Part shown: positions 1 to 8,406 of the stretch, piece after piece | Layout of the letters: every line of letters begins with the position of its first letter | Position numbering within the stretch: position 1 is the first letter of the stretch | Source of the DNA: Planctomicrobium sp051466335 | Lineage (GTDB): Bacteria > Planctomycetota > Planctomycetia > Planctomycetales > Planctomycetaceae | Length of the DNA stretch: 64,000 nucleotides | Direction of reading: 5' to 3' | Assembly: GCF_051466335.1 (NCBI RefSeq) | Contig: NZ_CP195793.1 | Span: forward strand, 4,278,001 to 4,342,000 | Position numbers and translations under genes: made by a program | The notes under the pieces: model-generated | Told to the model about the DNA's origin: nothing | Database searches by the model: none | The model's input: the letters and a program-made list of their open reading frames with translations, nothing else

Positions 1-89
1 CACAAGCTGAACCAACCACACAACCTCAGGCCAACAACGAGAACGCCTGACGTGAATGCCGCCCTCAACAGAAACGGCAATCAATCCGC

Positions 90-407
90 TTATGTGGACG
101 CTTTAATCTTGATGTCAACACCAGCTGGCAACGAGAGCTTATTCAGAGCGTCAATCGTCTTGCCGGTTGGCTGAACAATATCAACAACCCGCTTGTGCGT
201 CCGAATCTCGAACTGCTCTCGCGACTTCTTGTCAATGTGCGGGCTTCGCAACACAGTGTATCGCTCAATGCGAGTTGGCAACGGAATTGGACCGTGAACA
301 ACAGCACCCGTCCGCTTGGCGGTATCAACGATATCACTCGCCGACTGATCAAGGATGGTATGATCAAACGCTTCCATCCGGATCCGAATTCGTTCGTTCG
401 CAGCCAC
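90..407 (-). CDS. rpsJ: 30S ribosomal protein S10
   Basis: Encodes S10 of the small ribosomal subunit, which also serves as NusE in antitermination. The 105 residues cover the family with its core intact: the IRIRMEAFDH start, RTGAVVHGPIPLPT, RSPHIDKKSREQFEIRTHKR, and the VDI ending. Translation most likely begins at a GTG (407), because a GAAGGAAG ribosome-binding stretch lies just upstream and the next in-frame ATG would remove conserved residues. The gene is outside an S10-spc cluster: no ribosomal gene lies upstream, and rpsR is divergent about 500 bp away. A promoter-like TTGACA-17-TAACAT sits at 489-517. Confidence 0.96.
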   Translation of the reverse strand: MAANERIRIRMEAFDHTILDQSASDIVDTAKRTGAVVHGPIPLPTRIERYTVLRSPHIDKKSREQFEIRTHKRVVDIVQPTGKTIDALNKLSLPAGVDIKIKAST

Positions 408-488
408 GACTTAACTTCCTTCGCCTGAACATTTTGAGCCACGCAAATGGCAACACCGTAAGCCTCGCCCCGGTGCGGGAAACGGAGG

Positions 489-517
489 ATGTTAATTGCC
501 CCTTCGCCGCATGTCAA
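489..517 (-). promoter_or_regulatory. Putative sigma-70 promoter of rpsJ
   Basis: On the minus strand TTGACA (512-517, perfect -35) is followed after exactly 17 bases by TAACAT (489-494, 4 of 6 of the -10 consensus). It would start transcription near 482 and leave a leader of about 75 nt before the rpsJ GTG. It overlaps the end of a small reading frame at 492-620. Confidence 0.42.
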
Positions 518-620
518 CAAACTCCACTCCCCAATTCTCAACAAGGTTCGCAGGATTTTTAAATTTCTCCAGACGGTCGTCCTCGCCTTCCGGCATCGTC
601 GTCGGAGTTAATTTCGCCAT
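492..620 (-). CDS. Possible 42-residue small protein upstream of rpsJ
   Basis: An ATG at 620, with AGG about ten bases upstream, opens a 42-residue frame ending in TAA. The product begins MAKLTPTTMPEGEDD, is acidic in the middle and basic at the end (MRRRGN). It is co-oriented with rpsJ and stops 84 bases before it. I do not recognise it. It could be a real small gene or a chance frame, and its 3' end carries the candidate rpsJ promoter. Confidence 0.25.
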   Translation of the reverse strand: MAKLTPTTMPEGEDDRLEKFKNPANLVENWGVEFVDMRRRGN

Positions 621-837
621 TATGCAGACCTAACAAAGCCCATCGCACCACCGAAGATAGACCTACACGACTCCTGTGCACGCCAAATTTCTTTCACCCG
701 CGCAAGCCGCTGTAGCCCCCCCTTCTTCAGCTTTAACCTACACAGCTAAAGAAACATAACTCTTCGCGATCAGGCCAACGCTACAGGTGCTCCGCAAACG
801 ATTTTCCGACATTTTCCCGATCCAATTCCGCGATGGA

Positions 838-866
838 TTGCAGGAGTGCCTTCAGTCTGCCATAAT
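838..866 (+). promoter_or_regulatory. Putative sigma-70 promoter of rpsR
   Basis: TTGCAG (838-843) and CATAAT (861-866, 5 of 6 of the -10 consensus) are separated by exactly 17 bases. Transcription would begin near 873, leaving a leader of about 35 nt before the rpsR ATG. Confidence 0.45.
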
Positions 867-908
867 GTGCCGCTTCCAAAAGTACGTATACAGTCTCAGG
901 TGTGATTG

Positions 909-1187
909 ATGGCGACTCTGAACAAAGTTGATATCCGCAAGATTCGCAAGAAACGAGCCCGACTCAAGCGCAAGCTGAAGTGCCGATTCTGCCCAGATGG
1001 CCACATTCCACGTCCTGTGTATGTGGACTACAAAGACACAAAGACTCTTAAGCAGCTCGTCGACCGAGAAGGACGCATCCTTCCACGTCGTCGCACTGGA
1101 ACAAGTGCGATTTTCCAGCGTGCTGTTCGCGAAGCAATTCTGCGAGCTCGTTTTATTGGCCTCATGCCATACGTAGCTGACGAGTAA
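909..1187 (+). CDS. rpsR: 30S ribosomal protein S18
   Basis: Encodes S18, which binds with S6 on the platform of the 30S subunit. Diagnostic segments are CRFCPDGH, VYVDYKDTKTLKQLV, GRILPRRRTGTSA and RAVREAILRARFIGLMPY. At 92 residues it is longer than many S18 proteins because of a basic N-terminal extension (IRKIRKKRARLKRKLK). The ATG at 909 is chosen over the TTG at 906; AGG at 899-901 is well spaced for it. The usual neighbours (rpsF, ssb, rplI) are absent. A strong terminator follows at once, so the gene appears monocistronic. Confidence 0.95.
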   Translation: MATLNKVDIRKIRKKRARLKRKLKCRFCPDGHIPRPVYVDYKDTKTLKQLVDREGRILPRRRTGTSAIFQRAVREAILRARFIGLMPYVADE

Positions 1188-1211
1188 TTCACCTTATGGT
1201 GATGAGTACAC

Positions 1212-1250
1212 AAAAGAGGCCTGACATTTTGTTAGGCCTCTTTTTTTATT
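1212..1250 (+). terminator. Rho-independent terminator of rpsR
   Basis: An 11-bp perfect stem (AAAAGAGGCCT / AGGCCTCTTTT) with an 11-nt loop runs into a T-rich tract, 24 bases after the rpsR stop. Confidence 0.88.
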
Positions 1251-1306
1251 TTACGTGATTGAAGTCGAAGTGATTTCCCCGCCTTATTCACAGGGCAACG
1301 GTCGCT

Positions 1307-2215
1307 CTAATCGACTGGTAGCATGTAATTTGCGGTGGGCACCGCCTTCTGGGTGAGCAACCCTACCTCTCTCAGGAAGTAGTGTGCCAGTTGTGCATTT
1401 CCAATTTCGGAAGGGGTCACACCATCAGCCTGGTACCAGTGTGCTTCCGCCATTTCTTCCCAGTAGCCCCAGTGGTCAATCACGATCGCAGAGGACTCAA
1501 GAGCACACCCCCGAATGGCCTCGAGCTTAAGCCGCCAATCGAGAGAAGCGTTTTCGCCAGAAACTTCCCTGTAGTGCGGAAGGTTCACGATTAGGGTTAC
1601 GCCAGCCTGCCGGAGGCGATTCGCGCAATAATGAAACCTCTTTTCATAGGCGATTAGCGGCTCTTCTGACTGAAGAACTTCTTGTATCCCGAAGCTGTAA
1701 ACAGCTATTTGTGGCCGAAATTTGAGCACTCGACGCTCGAGCTGATTACTGAAATCACTGACCAATAACTGTGGCGCTTCCGTTGTGAGATAGGAATCCT
1801 TCTTTCTTCCAGTCGCGTTTGTAATGGAATTCAGCAGACCAGGAATTCGCAGCTCCGTGCCCCCTTCGCTCCCTCGAGGAGAGAGCCAGATATCGCCCGT
1901 AAATACCCAGGTAAATGGGTGTTTCGATGTCAAAAGCCGTAGGAATCCAGGAATGGTCAGCGCAGGCTTTTGAGCTGCAATGGGTGGCAATCCAACGTCA
2001 CTTTCCAGCCCAGAATCTCGCGATTTTTTTGCGTTTTTTAGCCGCGAAGATGGAAGTAGACCTTCTTGCGATGAATCTTCAGACAACAAACTCACTTCGA
2101 AGCCTGCGATCACGGGCTCGCAATCCAGCGACAGCGAATTTGACTCTGCTGCGCGGCTAAGAAGTAGCATTCTGCGGCGTCGACTTGCATCGCTAAAACG
2201 GGCTGAAATCGCCAT
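1307..2215 (-). CDS. SGNH/GDSL-hydrolase-like protein with degenerate active site
   Basis: A 302-residue protein whose C-terminal two thirds look like an SGNH-hydrolase fold: a block-I-like VFTGDIW at about residues 105-110, an alternating strand/helix middle, and a block-V-like DGVTPSEIG near the end. The catalytic Ser of GDS is Ile here and the His of DGxH is Thr, so esterase activity is doubtful. The N-terminal third (Arg- and Ser-rich) has no recognisable domain and no clear signal peptide. ATG 2215 is preferred to TTG 2224. It stands alone, convergent with rpsR. Fold assignment is inferred from motif spacing only. Confidence 0.6.
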   Translation of the reverse strand: MAISARFSDASRRRRMLLLSRAAESNSLSLDCEPVIAGFEVSLLSEDSSQEGLLPSSRLKNAKKSRDSGLESDVGLPPIAAQKPALTIPGFLRLLTSKHPFTWVFTGDIWLSPRGSEGGTELRIPGLLNSITNATGRKKDSYLTTEAPQLLVSDFSNQLERRVLKFRPQIAVYSFGIQEVLQSEEPLIAYEKRFHYCANRLRQAGVTLIVNLPHYREVSGENASLDWRLKLEAIRGCALESSAIVIDHWGYWEEMAEAHWYQADGVTPSEIGNAQLAHYFLREVGLLTQKAVPTANYMLPVD

Positions 2216-2224
2216 AGGACTCAA

Positions 2225-3256
2225 TTAGAGGCCATGCCTCATTTGGACCTGAAACAGTTGTCAGTATTGTGGTTGCGACCATCTCACAACCGCAAAAGGC
2301 TTGGTACCGCGAGATTGCAATGACTTGCTACTTCAAGGATGTCATCCACTCTCTACTTCGAGTGAAATTTCCTGCGGATTCTCCGACTTTGGAAGCGGTC
2401 TGGACAATACCGGTTGCTTCATCAGTGCATCGATTTTATTCCGATCAATCGCGTTTGAGTGAATAATTTTCCTTAGGAACATTCAATCCTCACTACTCCG
2501 TGAAATCAATTGGAGATATCCCAATTCTTTTGCGATGACGCCCCCACATACCCATCGCTTCGTGTTCGACATTCAAAAGACGCTGACCTCACGGCTCATC
2601 GAGTTCGCCGACACCACTGACATTGCCTGAGTTTTGTTCTAAACAAACGGCAGTTTCGGAGCTTGCAACTCAACTGCGCACAAGCTTTTAGTACCTTTGA
2701 GAGATCTGGGTGAAATCTCTGCGAAGCCCCAAAGCGGTCAGTCCATGCCTCTGACCGAACATGCACCACGTCAATCCTCAGCGGCGATAACCGGTAGGAA
2801 GAACCACACCTCCGGGAGCACGGTCGGCCAAGCTCGTAACCGCGCCAATCGTTTTCAACTTCTCCGAACCAACCGAATCTACCGGTTGCTCCTTCAAATA
2901 CTCTATTCGAGTTGAAACTTCTCCATCGAATCCCACCAAACAGACGCCACTCACCGCAAACAACTACCATACAGCCACTTACAGATTCAGGAAAAGCTCC
3001 GAACCCTTGTCGCCAATGACTGCGCCAGCCACTTTAGAACCTCCGAAGGCACACCGATCAAAACTATTCCTGCACATCTTCAATTTGGGGGAGATGCGAA
3101 GCCAATACACCTCGTTCCGTTTTCTCCATGTCCATTCTTTTTCCCCTCTCCATTCATTCAGTTACGAAGAGAGGTGGTGCGTTTCGACAGCAATTTAGGT
3201 CGATCACACCAATCGTTCGCATGGAAGCACTCTCCAAATGAAGGTTTTCGCGGCAA
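2225..3256. other. About 1 kb without a convincing gene
   Basis: Only short frames without recognisable domains or ribosome-binding sites occur on either strand. I see no tRNA, terminator or repeat. It separates the outward-reading SGNH-like gene from the 977-residue membrane protein, so it probably holds both promoters; the excess length is unexplained. Confidence 0.5.
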
Positions 3257-6190
3257 ATGACCGCTCGTTTCTCCGGTACCCGTCAACTTTCCCGTCGTCG
3301 ACGTCGCCTCGCTCAGGAAGCCTGCGATCTCGGGGCGCCCAATCATTCCCAAAAAGCGCAGCGAATCGTCACCGACGTGCAAATGCCCGGTTCTGACGGT
3401 TTGTTCGATGCAAAAGCCAATAAATCGCCGAGAACGTTGATCCCCAGCAGCTGGAAAGCGATCGCTGCGATTGGACTCGTCGGCTTTTTCATGCTGTTTA
3501 TCGTGATTTGGCTAGGAGCCACATCCGCGGGTGCACGCTACGGGATCGCTGAAATCGCATCCCTCACTAACGGAGCACTACCACGCTACTTCAGCACTGC
3601 TCTGCTACTTGTTTGCACGCAGCTATCACTCCTCATCTACTGGCATCGCTCCCGCAGCCGAAAGGACTTTCTGGGGCGATATCGAATTTGGGGCTGGGCG
3701 AGCTTGTTTTGGGGAATTGCCTGTCTTGCGACTGCCACACAATTCCACGAAGAGCTGATTAGCAAAGCCCGGACGATCATCCCTTTCAACGGCTGGCGCG
3801 GGGATCATCTCTACTGGTTTTTACCACTCGCAATTGGCTTTCTGACCATCAACAGGCACATCGGCCGTGAAGTCCGCCCCTCTCACCCCAGCGTGGTCTC
3901 ATGGCGCATCAGCACGGTTTTGGGTGTGATGCTCGCTGGCCTGTTTTTTGGCTTCGATCTGTTGGTTCCTTCATCCTGGCGTGTCTCGTTCATTGCCTGC
4001 GTCACGCTCATTTGGCAATTCTCAATTGCCCTGACCTACCTAATTCACTCTCGTTACGTTACTCACGTTACGAACGAAGCAAGTGGTAAATTCCCATCGC
4101 TTTACGTTCGTTTTTGCCGAGCGACTAAACCGTACATGCAACGTTTCGGCGAGCAGATTCTCAGCTTCCCGATCAAACGAGGATGGCTCGACTTCGCCCA
4201 ACAGAGTGAGGGCGAGTCAAAGTCGGCCGATGCTGTGTCTCGAGCGGAAGTCAAGAGGGCGACGGCCAAAACAAAGGGAGCGCCAGACTCCCCGACTCCC
4301 GTTAGCGAACCTGCTGAGCCCGGGAAGGGGCTGCTTGAGCGCATTCGGAACGCGATGCCCTTCAAGTGTTCCGCTGGCGCCAACGCTGAAATCGAGGCGA
4401 AATCGCAAGCGTCAATCCCTGAAAGCAAACGATCAAACGCGAACTCGACACAGGTCCGTGCAAACGAGTCATCATCGGAGCAAACATCGCCAATTGGTGT
4501 TGACGATATCGTGAAAGTCGGGCTTTTGACCCGGATTCGAAATCGCTTCATCAAGACTGGTTCGGCTGATCTCGAAGTAGCTGCATCGACAGCACCAGAG
4601 GTTTCTGCAACGAGCGTTACGACGAACGCAACAGAAGTCGGTGAACCGTCCAAGTCTGCATCCGGCTGGAGTAAGTTCAATCCGCTCAATAGATTGCGTA
4701 GCAAGGCATCTGCCGTTGAGGCCGACTCGGAAGTGGAAGCACTTGCTGCCAATCCAATCCCTCAGACGCCTGAGAAAGCCGCTCCACAAGGAAACACTGC
4801 TCTGCAGCCTGACAGCGTCGCAGACTCCAAGGACGGGGAATCTCAGCCTGCGAAGGGCTGGGGTAAATTCAATCTATTCAGCAAATTGCGCAGTAAGAAG
4901 CCAACCGTCGACGGGGAATCGGACGGGGAAGCCATTTCTTCCAATTCAAACCCGGACAAGGTGGACAAAGTCGTTTCACAAGCAAAGGCTACTCGTCAGC
5001 CTGGCATCGTCGATGAATCCGAAGGCAGTGAATCCAAGCCTGCGAAGGGGTGGGGTAAATTTAATCCACTCAATAAGTTGCGAGGAAGCAAATCGGTCTC
5101 TGAAACTGATTCGCAAACAGAAACGATTGCTGACAACGCTCCCCTGAAACAGAACGCGATCGATGCTCAGGGTTCAGGCAAGACAGTTGTGACTGGCGTT
5201 GCCCAACCTGAAGAGCCGCCTGCTGAAGCGAAAACGAGCTGGGGTAGCAGGCTGATGACCGGCCTGATCAAAGGAAAGGCCCAGCCAGCAATCGAAGCAG
5301 AGTCGGAAACTGGGGTTTCGGCTCCAGCATCTCCAGCCGCATCGGCTGTGAAAAGCCAATCATCTGCGACTGAGGTCAAGGAAAAAACCAAAGTCAATTC
5401 TCAGGAAGCCGCAGCAGATAGTTCCGAGGCAGATGCCATTTCTCCAGCTGGCTGGGGAGAGAAAATGAAGACTGGCCTGCTGGGCCGTTGGAAACGTCGC
5501 GTCGATGAGCCAAAAGAAAGGAGCGACGTCGTCCCAGCTCCACATGTGTCAACTTCCACTCAACCGATCGTTCAGGCAACACGAAACGCCCCACCAGCAA
5601 CCCCGGTGGCAACGACAGTTGTCGCTCCACCTTCACAAAAGGTGGCAGAGCCAATTGCGAAACCGGCCACGACTCCTGCTCCTCCAAAGGTAGAAGCCAA
5701 GCCTGTTCCACCTGCACCCAAAGAGGAGCCCAAAGCCGTTGTCGTCGCTCCGAAGGTGACGCCGGCACCGGTGGTGGAAGCGCCAAAAGTGGAACCGAAA
5801 CCTGCTCCCACTCCACAATCCAAGCGTTTGCCCAAAGTTCAGCTGGAAGAAGATTTCGAGCCGGCCCCGATCTGCGATGCATGGGAAGAGCCTCAACCTG
5901 TACAGGAAGCACCGAAGGTTGAGCCCAAGCCTGCACCCGCCCAGCAATCCAAACGACTCCCCAAAGTCGTACTGGAAGAAGAACCTGAACCGGATCAGAG
6001 CTATGACTGGGAAGTACCGGAGCAGTACGTCGAGCCAGCAGCACCTGCAAGAGACCACAAACAGTCCAAGAACAAGATGGATTACACCAACTCTCACGAT
6101 GACTATGACGACGAGGAGAGTGGAATGTCTGCCAAGGCTCGCAAGAAGCAAAAGAAAAAGCAGCGTCACAATCGATTCGATGAGGATTAA
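3257..6190 (+). CDS. Large repetitive membrane-anchored protein, function unknown
   Basis: 977 residues, not recognised. About five hydrophobic helices lie between residues 65 and 270 (for example AAIGLVGFFMLFIVIWLGA), followed by a long hydrophilic tail. The tail carries seven copies of an aromatic/basic motif (GLLERIRN, GLLTRIRN, GWSKFNPLNRLRSK, two GWGKFN-x-KLR copies, SWGSRLMTG, GWGEKMKTGLLGRWKRR), starting at 4328, 4520, 4664, 4856, 5048, 5237 and 5450. Several copies are spaced exactly 192 bases (64 residues) apart, separated by acidic Ser/Ala-rich linkers. The end is Pro/Lys/Glu-rich, with EAPKVEPKPAP-x-QSKRLPKV present twice and a basic C-terminus (KARKKQKKKQRHNR). Linker acidity with basic motifs suggests a cytoplasmic binding scaffold, by inference only. 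The start is uncertain; ATG 3383 would drop an Arg-rich leader. Confidence 0.8.
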   Translation: MTARFSGTRQLSRRRRRLAQEACDLGAPNHSQKAQRIVTDVQMPGSDGLFDAKANKSPRTLIPSSWKAIAAIGLVGFFMLFIVIWLGATSAGARYGIAEIASLTNGALPRYFSTALLLVCTQLSLLIYWHRSRSRKDFLGRYRIWGWASLFWGIACLATATQFHEELISKARTIIPFNGWRGDHLYWFLPLAIGFLTINRHIGREVRPSHPSVVSWRISTVLGVMLAGLFFGFDLLVPSSWRVSFIACVTLIWQFSIALTYLIHSRYVTHVTNEASGKFPSLYVRFCRATKPYMQRFGEQILSFPIKRGWLDFAQQSEGESKSADAVSRAEVKRATAKTKGAPDSPTPVSEPAEPGKGLLERIRNAMPFKCSAGANAEIEAKSQASIPESKRSNANSTQVRANESSSEQTSPIGVDDIVKVGLLTRIRNRFIKTGSADLEVAASTAPEVSATSVTTNATEVGEPSKSASGWSKFNPLNRLRSKASAVEADSEVEALAANPIPQTPEKAAPQGNTALQPDSVADSKDGESQPAKGWGKFNLFSKLRSKKPTVDGESDGEAISSNSNPDKVDKVVSQAKATRQPGIVDESEGSESKPAKGWGKFNPLNKLRGSKSVSETDSQTETIADNAPLKQNAIDAQGSGKTVVTGVAQPEEPPAEAKTSWGSRLMTGLIKGKAQPAIEAESETGVSAPASPAASAVKSQSSATEVKEKTKVNSQEAAADSSEADAISPAGWGEKMKTGLLGRWKRRVDEPKERSDVVPAPHVSTSTQPIVQATRNAPPATPVATTVVAPPSQKVAEPIAKPATTPAPPKVEAKPVPPAPKEEPKAVVVAPKVTPAPVVEAPKVEPKPAPTPQSKRLPKVQLEEDFEPAPICDAWEEPQPVQEAPKVEPKPAPAQQSKRLPKVVLEEEPEPDQSYDWEVPEQYVEPAAPARDHKQSKNKMDYTNSHDDYDDEESGMSAKARKKQKKKQRHNRFDED
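4328..5500 (+). repeat. Intragenic repeat array, seven degenerate copies, main period 192 bp
   Basis: Copies begin at 4328, 4520, 4664, 4856, 5048, 5237 and 5450, giving spacings of 192, 144, 192, 192, 189 and 213 bases, all multiples of three. The copies at 4856 and 5048 are still alike at DNA level (both read TGGGGTAAATT after the Gly codon), pointing to tandem duplication. Confidence 0.8.
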
Positions 6191-6252
6191 CCCGAATCAC
6201 TGGCGAGCTCAGGATTTCGACCGCCGGAATGTTCTTCTCTGCATGTAAAACA

Positions 6253-6290
6253 AAAAGCACCCTTCTCAACGAAGGGTGCTTTTACTTTTC
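6253..6290. terminator. Bidirectional terminator between convergent genes
   Basis: A perfect 13-bp stem (AAAAGCACCCTTC / GAAGGGTGCTTTT) with a 5-nt loop lies between the convergent membrane-protein and YTV-like genes. The A and T flanks give a U-run on both strands. Confidence 0.87.
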
Positions 6291-6316
6291 CAGTAGACCA
6301 AATCGCCAGAACGCGA

Positions 6317-8164
6317 TTACTTGCAGCCGTCACATGGGGTCACGGGTGCACAGTCTGCTCCAGTCGCGGTTTTGACTGGAACCTGAACGGTCACTTTTTC
6401 TTCCACCATTCGACAGACCTGTACATCGACTTTCTTCTGCACTTGAACGGGGACCTTGACGTTCACGGTCTCTGTCTTCTCTTCAACCACAGTATCGTAG
6501 ACAGTGACGTCAAAACTTTCTTCGCGAGTCTTGGGAACAGTGACGTTCACTTCGACTGTCTTCTTCTTAGGAACCTGAACGACTTTGTTCACCAAATACT
6601 TCTGCACACGCTTCTCGGGAACGCAAGTCGTCACATCGTAGGTGTACTCTTCCTCGCGACTGATCTGCTTTGCGACCTTTACCATTCTTTGTCGCTCTTC
6701 CGATTTGTACTCGGTGACGTTGTAGGAGTAGTCGACTTCTCGCTGAACGACTTTCGGCACCTTTTGGGTGATGACGCGTTCTTCAGGACGGCAGACCTGA
6801 ACCGTGTAAGTGTACTCTTCGGTCTGTGGAACCTGTTTGCACACTTTCACATTACGAACGCGAGTCTCCTGTTTGAACAGGGTGACATTCTCTTCGAATT
6901 CCTCAGTCCGGGGCACAACACGGCACACCTTCTGGGTAACCTGTCGCACTTCAGGCTTGCAAACGGTGACATTGACTGTTGCCTGCTCATCAACCCAGAC
7001 CTGCTTGCAAACATTGACGGACTGAATCTGCGTCTGAGCAACCGGCACGGTGACCTGATACTGGAACTGCTCCTGACGACAAACCGGCTTGCAAACGTTG
7101 TGGATCACTTGTTCCTGAACGATGTTCGGACACCAGACACGAACGCATTTTGTGCAGCATGGATTGTTGGGATCGGGAATCTGACGGGTTACCCAGGTTC
7201 CAACGTCTTTGCAGACGGTGTGGGCACGCTGCTCAGTCACGCTGTCGACAACCGTACGTGTTCCGGTTCGTACTTGAACCTGCGGAACATAAACCGTCAC
7301 GTTCTGCTGAACCGTCTCCTGAACCAGCTTTGGAACCTTGCGGGTCACGACACGTTGTTCCTGAACAGGAACCATAACAGTGACGTTGGTGACCACATCT
7401 TCCCAGACTGTGTCGTTTACAGTGCGAGTTCGCTTACGAGCTTCAACGTAAGGGACGTTGACGATGAACGACTGCTCAACGTCTTCCCAAACGGTCTTAT
7501 AGATGGTGCGGCTTGCTTTTCGGGTCTCGGTCCCCGGGACCATCACTGTCACTTTCGAACTGACATCATCCCAGACGGTGTCGTTCACAAGTCGTTTCGC
7601 ATTCTTCGTGACGACAGTCGGGACGTTCACGTGATAGACCTGCGGGACTTCTTCCCATTTACATTCGTTCACAATCCGTTTTGCTGTTTTTGTTTCCGTC
7701 TTCGGAACCATCACGGTGTATTCTCTGGTCTTCTCTTCGCTGACCGTCTGGCACTCAACGTATTCGACTTCGCGGGTCTGCTTTTCCACGTCGTAGTAGG
7801 TCACAGATCTGACTCGTTTTTCAGTCCGTGGCACCTGTCGGCTGATCTGATACTTGCGGACCTGTTGCTGGTCCTGCCACTCCGTCACGGTCACATCGCG
7901 TGACTCAGTCACAGTACGAGGAACCAGAACGACTTTTTCCACTGTCTGATATTGTGGCCCAGTAGCCTCTGGAACTGGATGCGATGCAACAGCAACTGGA
8001 GCGCAGCCGCCGGTGTAGTTCGCACATCCGGCTGTCACCGTCGACGCACATGGAACTGAATAAGCCGCCTTCTTGTGTCGTCGATGCCAGCCGCGGTCGC
8101 CGGCGTCCGCCACACTGCCCAATGTCGCGACGACGATTGGCAGTACCCAAATCAAGGCCTTCAT
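6317..8164 (-). CDS. YTV-like planctomycete cell-wall repeat protein
   Basis: A 615-residue exported protein. The start at 8164 is chosen because GGGGGGAG precedes it and MKALIWVLPIVVATLGSVADAG then forms a clean signal peptide. The mature part is a run of roughly 28-32-residue beta-rich repeats built on alternating Val/Thr (VTVMVP-x-ETR, RTVNDTVWEDV, YTVQVCRPEE, VNVTVCKPE). The middle and C-terminal repeats are Cys-rich, with a CCTKC cluster near the middle and CAPVTPCDGCK at the end. This matches the described character of the YTV family of planctomycete envelope proteins, thought to form a disulfide-linked protein wall. No neighbour suggests another role. Family assignment is by composition and motif, not alignment. 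Confidence 0.75.
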   Translation of the reverse strand: MKALIWVLPIVVATLGSVADAGDRGWHRRHKKAAYSVPCASTVTAGCANYTGGCAPVAVASHPVPEATGPQYQTVEKVVLVPRTVTESRDVTVTEWQDQQQVRKYQISRQVPRTEKRVRSVTYYDVEKQTREVEYVECQTVSEEKTREYTVMVPKTETKTAKRIVNECKWEEVPQVYHVNVPTVVTKNAKRLVNDTVWDDVSSKVTVMVPGTETRKASRTIYKTVWEDVEQSFIVNVPYVEARKRTRTVNDTVWEDVVTNVTVMVPVQEQRVVTRKVPKLVQETVQQNVTVYVPQVQVRTGTRTVVDSVTEQRAHTVCKDVGTWVTRQIPDPNNPCCTKCVRVWCPNIVQEQVIHNVCKPVCRQEQFQYQVTVPVAQTQIQSVNVCKQVWVDEQATVNVTVCKPEVRQVTQKVCRVVPRTEEFEENVTLFKQETRVRNVKVCKQVPQTEEYTYTVQVCRPEERVITQKVPKVVQREVDYSYNVTEYKSEERQRMVKVAKQISREEEYTYDVTTCVPEKRVQKYLVNKVVQVPKKKTVEVNVTVPKTREESFDVTVYDTVVEEKTETVNVKVPVQVQKKVDVQVCRMVEEKVTVQVPVKTATGADCAPVTPCDGCK

Positions 8165-8406
8165 GATTCTCCCCCCAACACGATGCCAAAACTCAACGGG
8201 AACCCCGTGCCCGACGAATTCGAATAACCCACACATTTTCGCAGGAAATTTTCAATCTGCGACAGATTGATTAAAGAAACATGCGACTTTAGGTAAGATA
8301 CGCACAAAGCGATGGTTCGCAAGACTTATGTGTTGGAATATTCGCACATTTCGACAACATCGTTTCTTACTGCAAAGCCATACCCAAACGCACAGAATCA
8401 CCACTA

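Noticed and set aside
3158..3382. Minus-strand frame overlapping the start of the 977-residue protein
   Set aside because: No recognisable domain; it only complicates the choice of start for the larger gene.
5394..6269. A 291-residue minus-strand frame opposite the Pro-rich tail
   Set aside because: Low-complexity antisense of the Pro/Lys/Glu-rich region with no domain.
6443..7903. A 486-residue frame on the plus strand opposite the YTV-like gene
   Set aside because: It is the antisense shadow of a Val/Thr-repeat gene; its Asn/His/Leu-rich sequence is a by-product of that composition.
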